Of a stretch of 64,000 nt of DNA, positions 60,728 to 64,000 are shown in pieces. Location of the stretch: the NCBI RefSeq assembly GCF_002775205.1, contig NC_036455.1:93501-157500 (forward strand), given 5' to 3'. The stretch's first letter is position 1, and each line of letters begins with the position of its first letter. The position numbers were made by a program, and so were the translations under genes. This DNA is from Xiphophorus maculatus. Lineage: Eukaryota > Chordata > Actinopteri > Cyprinodontiformes > Poeciliidae. Under the pieces are notes generated by a model. That model was not told the DNA's origin and made no database searches. It was given only the letters and a program-made list of their open reading frames with translations.

Positions 60728-61499
60728 TGTTTTGGTTTTCTGTAAAGAAGGCCAAAATGTTGACTATCAGTTCAGTTGGAAACAAAAGTGTTGGGACAAC
60801 AAGAAGCCTATTTGCAATGAGTAGAGCATGGAAGACTCAAACGTTCTCCAAGGAAACAGGTTTAAATGTCAACAAAGTTAAAAACAAGTAGTGGTATCCA
60901 TGATTATGGTCCATTTTCAGAACAAATCAAACAATAACAACTTGAATTCTGCAAAGAACTACTATAGCAAAAATTATTGCATTAGTTAAACCTGCCTAGC
61001 AAAATAAATGTGGCCAATATTTAGTAGAAAATGAAAATAAACTTAAACTTAGGACAGGTTAAAAAAAATTCCAACTTCTTGTAAACTGTAGTCACAGCTT
61101 TACCTAAAGAAAATTGACCTAGCAAAAGTGTCACTCATGTTTCAACTAAAATGAATAAACTAGCTAAAGCTTAGGCTTGTGCCCTACATCTTTGTTTACA
61201 AGTTAAACACAGATGTTTAACTTTTATTTTTACGACTTAAACAAGGTAGAGTGCAATTAAAATTAATAACATTAGTAATATAATATTAATGAGACTTGAA
61301 ATCAAGATGTAAAAATTCCAAAGGCCCCAGAAAACCTGGAATATTTTTGTTTTTTTTCACATGACTGTCCATGTATGTTACCTACACACCAAACAAGCAA
61401 CGTCTCTGCTTTGTGAGACGTGCAATTATATTGTAAGATATTCATATATCCTCCAAAAAAAGTATTTCTGATAATATTGCAAAGAAACACGTGTTTTAA

Positions 61500-61640
61500 C
61501 TACATTTTTAAATGAACCGGCACTCACAATATGGCGGCAACGTTGACGTACGACGAGACTTTTTGTCTAATTCTATTGGTCGGTGAGTGAAGTACATCCG
61601 GTTGCTGATAGCGGAAGTGTTTACTCTGGAGACCACACCG
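61500..61640. promoter_or_regulatory. Probable promoter of the tektin-family gene (possibly bidirectional)
   Basis: A YY1-type AATATGGCGGC at 61528-61538, TGACGTA (CRE-like) at 61544-61550, an inverted CCAAT box (ATTGGT) at 61575-61580 and an ETS-type GCGGAAGT at 61611-61618 sit within 100 bases. On the minus strand a donor, ATATT|GTGAGTG, at 61526-61527 could end an untranslated first exon. The 61640-62560 stretch beyond has no supported gene. Confidence 0.45.
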
Positions 61641-62559
61641 ATTTTAGCTACAAAATTCAGCAAATTATCCTAATTCGCGGTAAATTGTGCCGTTCTAGAA
61701 ATACCGACCAACTTATCGGTTGCTTTTACTGCTGGTATGTGGGAATAAGGTATGTGTGGCATAGATTTTTGGAGTTATTTGCCCATTTGGTTTGTCGCGC
61801 TTTCGCTACATTAAACCATAATGGTTGCAAATGGATAGTATTTTGATGTGATACAATAGAAACCCTGGTGTTTTTCACACTGCTTGTAAAAAATATGTTG
61901 TTTTTTTCCCCCTGATATATCAAAATGAAACAGTGATCACCAGAACCTCGTAAAAGAATCGGTTATGATCTGATTAAACCTTTGGCCACTTTGGATTTAA
62001 ATATGCTTCAAAATCAACAAAAGAATGGTTTCTCTTGAGGAAATTAAACGTGTGAAATTTTATAGAGAAAACTGTCTACAAGCGATGTCCTCACAATCTT
62101 AGAGATTTAGAGAACTTCTACTAAATTAAAGGTAAAAATGTAACATCACTTTGCTGGATGCTGACAAAGAGAAGACTTTTCTAGTTTTCATATTTCAACC
62201 CCTGACATATTTGATTTCAGTCGAATTATGCTGGATAAATATCCTGTATAATTCGACTAAAGAGTTATAAGGTCAGATAAGTTTTGAAATTATGCATCAT
62301 AGTTGAAAAAGGTAATATTTTAACAGGGCTATGTTCTACTTTTTATGCTCCCATTAAATAATTATGATTGTGATACCGTCACACACTGTATAAAAATAAT
62401 TTTTTTTCCCATCCTTTGGTGTTGGATCAAACTACTTCTTTGTTTAGATTGCTTATTTATATTTTCATGCTATGGGAATTATAAGATTTTTATTTCTTAG
62501 AAATTTCTTTTTAACTTTCAGTACATTTCATTGGCATTTGGAAGAATTTCCTTTTAAAC

Positions 62560-63020
62560 TGCATCACTTGAATCCAGCATTTTGGGAATTATTCCACAGG
62601 CTTCTCAAAAAGGGCTTCATGATGCCGGCACCAAAACAATGACGTTCTCGTTTATAACCAATTTGGTTTTATTCTTAGGGTCATTTTCCATTTAGGAGAC
62701 ACATTTGTGGCTGAGTTTTAACTTCCTGGTTGATGTCTTGAGATTTTACTTCCAATATTTCCAAACAATTTTCTTACTTCATATTTTCTGAAGTGCATCA
62801 GTCTCTACTGCAGGAAAACGCTTCCCACCACGAGACGCTCGTGCTGCACAGTCGGGATGGTTTTCTCAAGCTTTCGAGTTTGCCTTTATCCCTTCAAACG
62901 TAAAAAGGGTTCGCATTATGAACTAAAACTTCAATTTAGTTTCATCAGACCACAGGACATGTCTCCAAAAAATAAGATCTTTTCCCCTGAGTTCATTCAG
63001 AAACGCATTAATCTTTAGGA
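62560..63020 (-). mobile_element. Decayed Tc1-like element of the Sleeping Beauty-like type
   Basis: The plus strand shows 'gtttcatcagaccacaggac', 'atgtctccaaaaaataagat', 'cgtgctgcacagtcgggatg' and upstream phrases in the order of the reverse-complemented salmonid-type Tc1 transposase. It differs from both other Tc1-like families in the window. No frame survives. Bases 63020-63377 contain nothing I can name. Confidence 0.6.
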
Positions 63021-63377
63021 CACAGAAAGATGAACCAGACAGGTTTAACTTCAGACAGTAAAAAAACAAGGTCTATGTGTCTTTTCAATCAATACATGCA
63101 AACTTCTGGTTTCAACTGAAACTGTTTATAGTCATAGTAATCCTAGTGTACACAAACTAATTGATTTAACAAAAAGGCTACAAAAAAAATCCTCTCTCAT
63201 TTTTGCATTTTATAAATAGAAATAATTCTGGGTAAGCTAAGTCAAAGATTAAACATTTGATTTAATCTCAAAGACCGTGTTGCGGTGTATCCAATTAGAT
63301 GCTTTTAACTGCAGAACAGAATTAAAATAGCATGCTGATTTATAATTACGTTTGCTCTCTATTTTCGGAAAGCTGCA

Positions 63378-64000
63378 ATGGACACATCACCTTTCTACGG
63401 CGTTCCGCCGATTGAAAGCGACGACAGCTGCCTCAGTGACAGCGACAGTGACAGCGACGAGGACAACAGAGCAACACCAAGTGACGACAGCAGCGCCGAC
63501 GAAGACCCTGACTGGACTGACGACGCGACTGCGCGCACCAGCGCTGCCACGACGAGAAGGACGTCGGCCGCTGCTTCGACGAAATGGCAGGAGGTCGTGT
63601 GGGACTCGGTTCAACAGCAGACCTCTGCAAAACACTATCCTGTCTGGCAAGGCACCCTTCCAGATGCGGATGAAATCAGAGAACCCGTTCAGTACTTCCG
63701 AGACTTTTTCGACGCCGAACTTTTGGAAACGATTTCGCAGCAAAGTAATCTATATTGTGCACAAGAAAATCCCAACAGTGCCCTTAAATTGGATCCCAGT
63801 GAGCTGGAGCAGTTTATTGGCACTGTGATGTATATAAGTGTTGTACACTTGCCAAGGTTACGGATGTACTGGTCCAATGATTGTCGAATACGGCAGGTGG
63901 CCGATGTGATCTCCCGAGACCGATTTGACGAAATTACAAAATTCCTTCACTTCAACGACAACAACAACATGGCGGCGAGCAACAGAGACAAGCTCTTCAA
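63378..64000 (+). CDS. piggyBac-family transposase, N-terminal part (runs off the window)
   Basis: A DDE transposase that moves piggyBac elements by cut and paste at TTAA. The frame is open from ATG 63378 to the end of the window, 207 codons, with no stop. The first ~55 residues are Ser/Asp/Glu-rich (CLSDSDSDSDEDN, DPDWTDD), the usual acidic leader. The start of the transposase domain follows: QYFRDFFDAELLETISQQ, LEQFIGTVMYISVVHLPRL, RMYWSNDCRI, and FDEITKFLHFND. This order matches the piggyBac domain N-terminal half; the catalytic Asp residues lie beyond the window. GC content is clearly higher than in the flanking AT-rich DNA, which suggests recent arrival. No convincing TTAA-flanked terminal repeat was found upstream. 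It could be an intact element or a domesticated gene. Confidence 0.88.
   Translation, partial: MDTSPFYGVPPIESDDSCLSDSDSDSDEDNRATPSDDSSADEDPDWTDDATARTSAATTRRTSAAASTKWQEVVWDSVQQQTSAKHYPVWQGTLPDADEIREPVQYFRDFFDAELLETISQQSNLYCAQENPNSALKLDPSELEQFIGTVMYISVVHLPRLRMYWSNDCRIRQVADVISRDRFDEITKFLHFNDNNNMAASNRDKLF

Noticed and set aside
61583-61846. 87-codon plus-strand frame next to the promoter
   Set aside because: Needs a GTG start, no domain, and crosses a likely donor; not supported as a gene.
1-64000. CRISPR arrays, phage, plasmid or bacterial operon features
   Set aside because: Everything identifiable is vertebrate; microsatellites are the only regular short repeats.

Overview
The window looks like nuclear DNA from a ray-finned (teleost) fish. 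The evidence is a tandem C2H2 zinc-finger array with the N-terminal style of the large fish families, a bicistronic I-like LINE with an (AAG)n tail, many decayed Tc1-like elements, hAT and piggyBac elements, and compact multi-exon vertebrate genes. The species cannot be determined from the sequence alone.

Layout. 1-0.9 kb: 3' end of a zinc-finger gene on the plus strand. 0.9-7.7 kb: repeat-rich DNA holding a decayed LINE endonuclease, a hAT element with target-site duplication, and a tandem 148-bp duplication. 7.7-12.4 kb: a LINE with endonuclease, reverse transcriptase and RNase H, broken by two frameshifts and a gutted ORF1. 12.4-15.4 kb: aunip (plus strand). 16.96-35.3 kb: cap2 (minus strand, 12 coding exons, 473 aa). 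38.4-50 kb: rbm24 (minus, 4 exons, 234 aa). 52.6-56.8 kb: stmnd1 (minus, 5 exons, 316 aa). 57.7-61.6 kb: a divergent tektin-family gene (minus, 431 aa). 63.4 kb to the end: the open 5' part of a piggyBac transposase (plus strand). I derived exon limits by hand from AG/GT sites, reading phase and family similarity. All joins keep phase.

The cap2-rbm24-stmnd1 block matches the neighbourhood of the same genes on human 6p22.3, which supports calling the CAP gene cap2 rather than cap1. cap2 (actin turnover) and rbm24 (muscle RNA splicing and stability) are both muscle and heart genes in vertebrates. The tektin gene is a ciliary or sperm-tail structural gene, and aunip is a mitosis/DNA-repair gene.

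I see no CRISPR array, operon, tRNA or rRNA, and no convincing wholly new gene system. The best candidates for a second look are regulatory or structural: a palindromic MEF2/TGACAG module by the cap2 promoter, a GT repeat and U-rich intron tract on the rbm24 sense strand, G-quadruplex motifs in the rbm24 3' UTR, a Tc1-like element forming most of the cap2 3' region, a UAAUG ORF1/ORF2 junction in the LINE, and a 17-nt start-codon microexon in the tektin gene.
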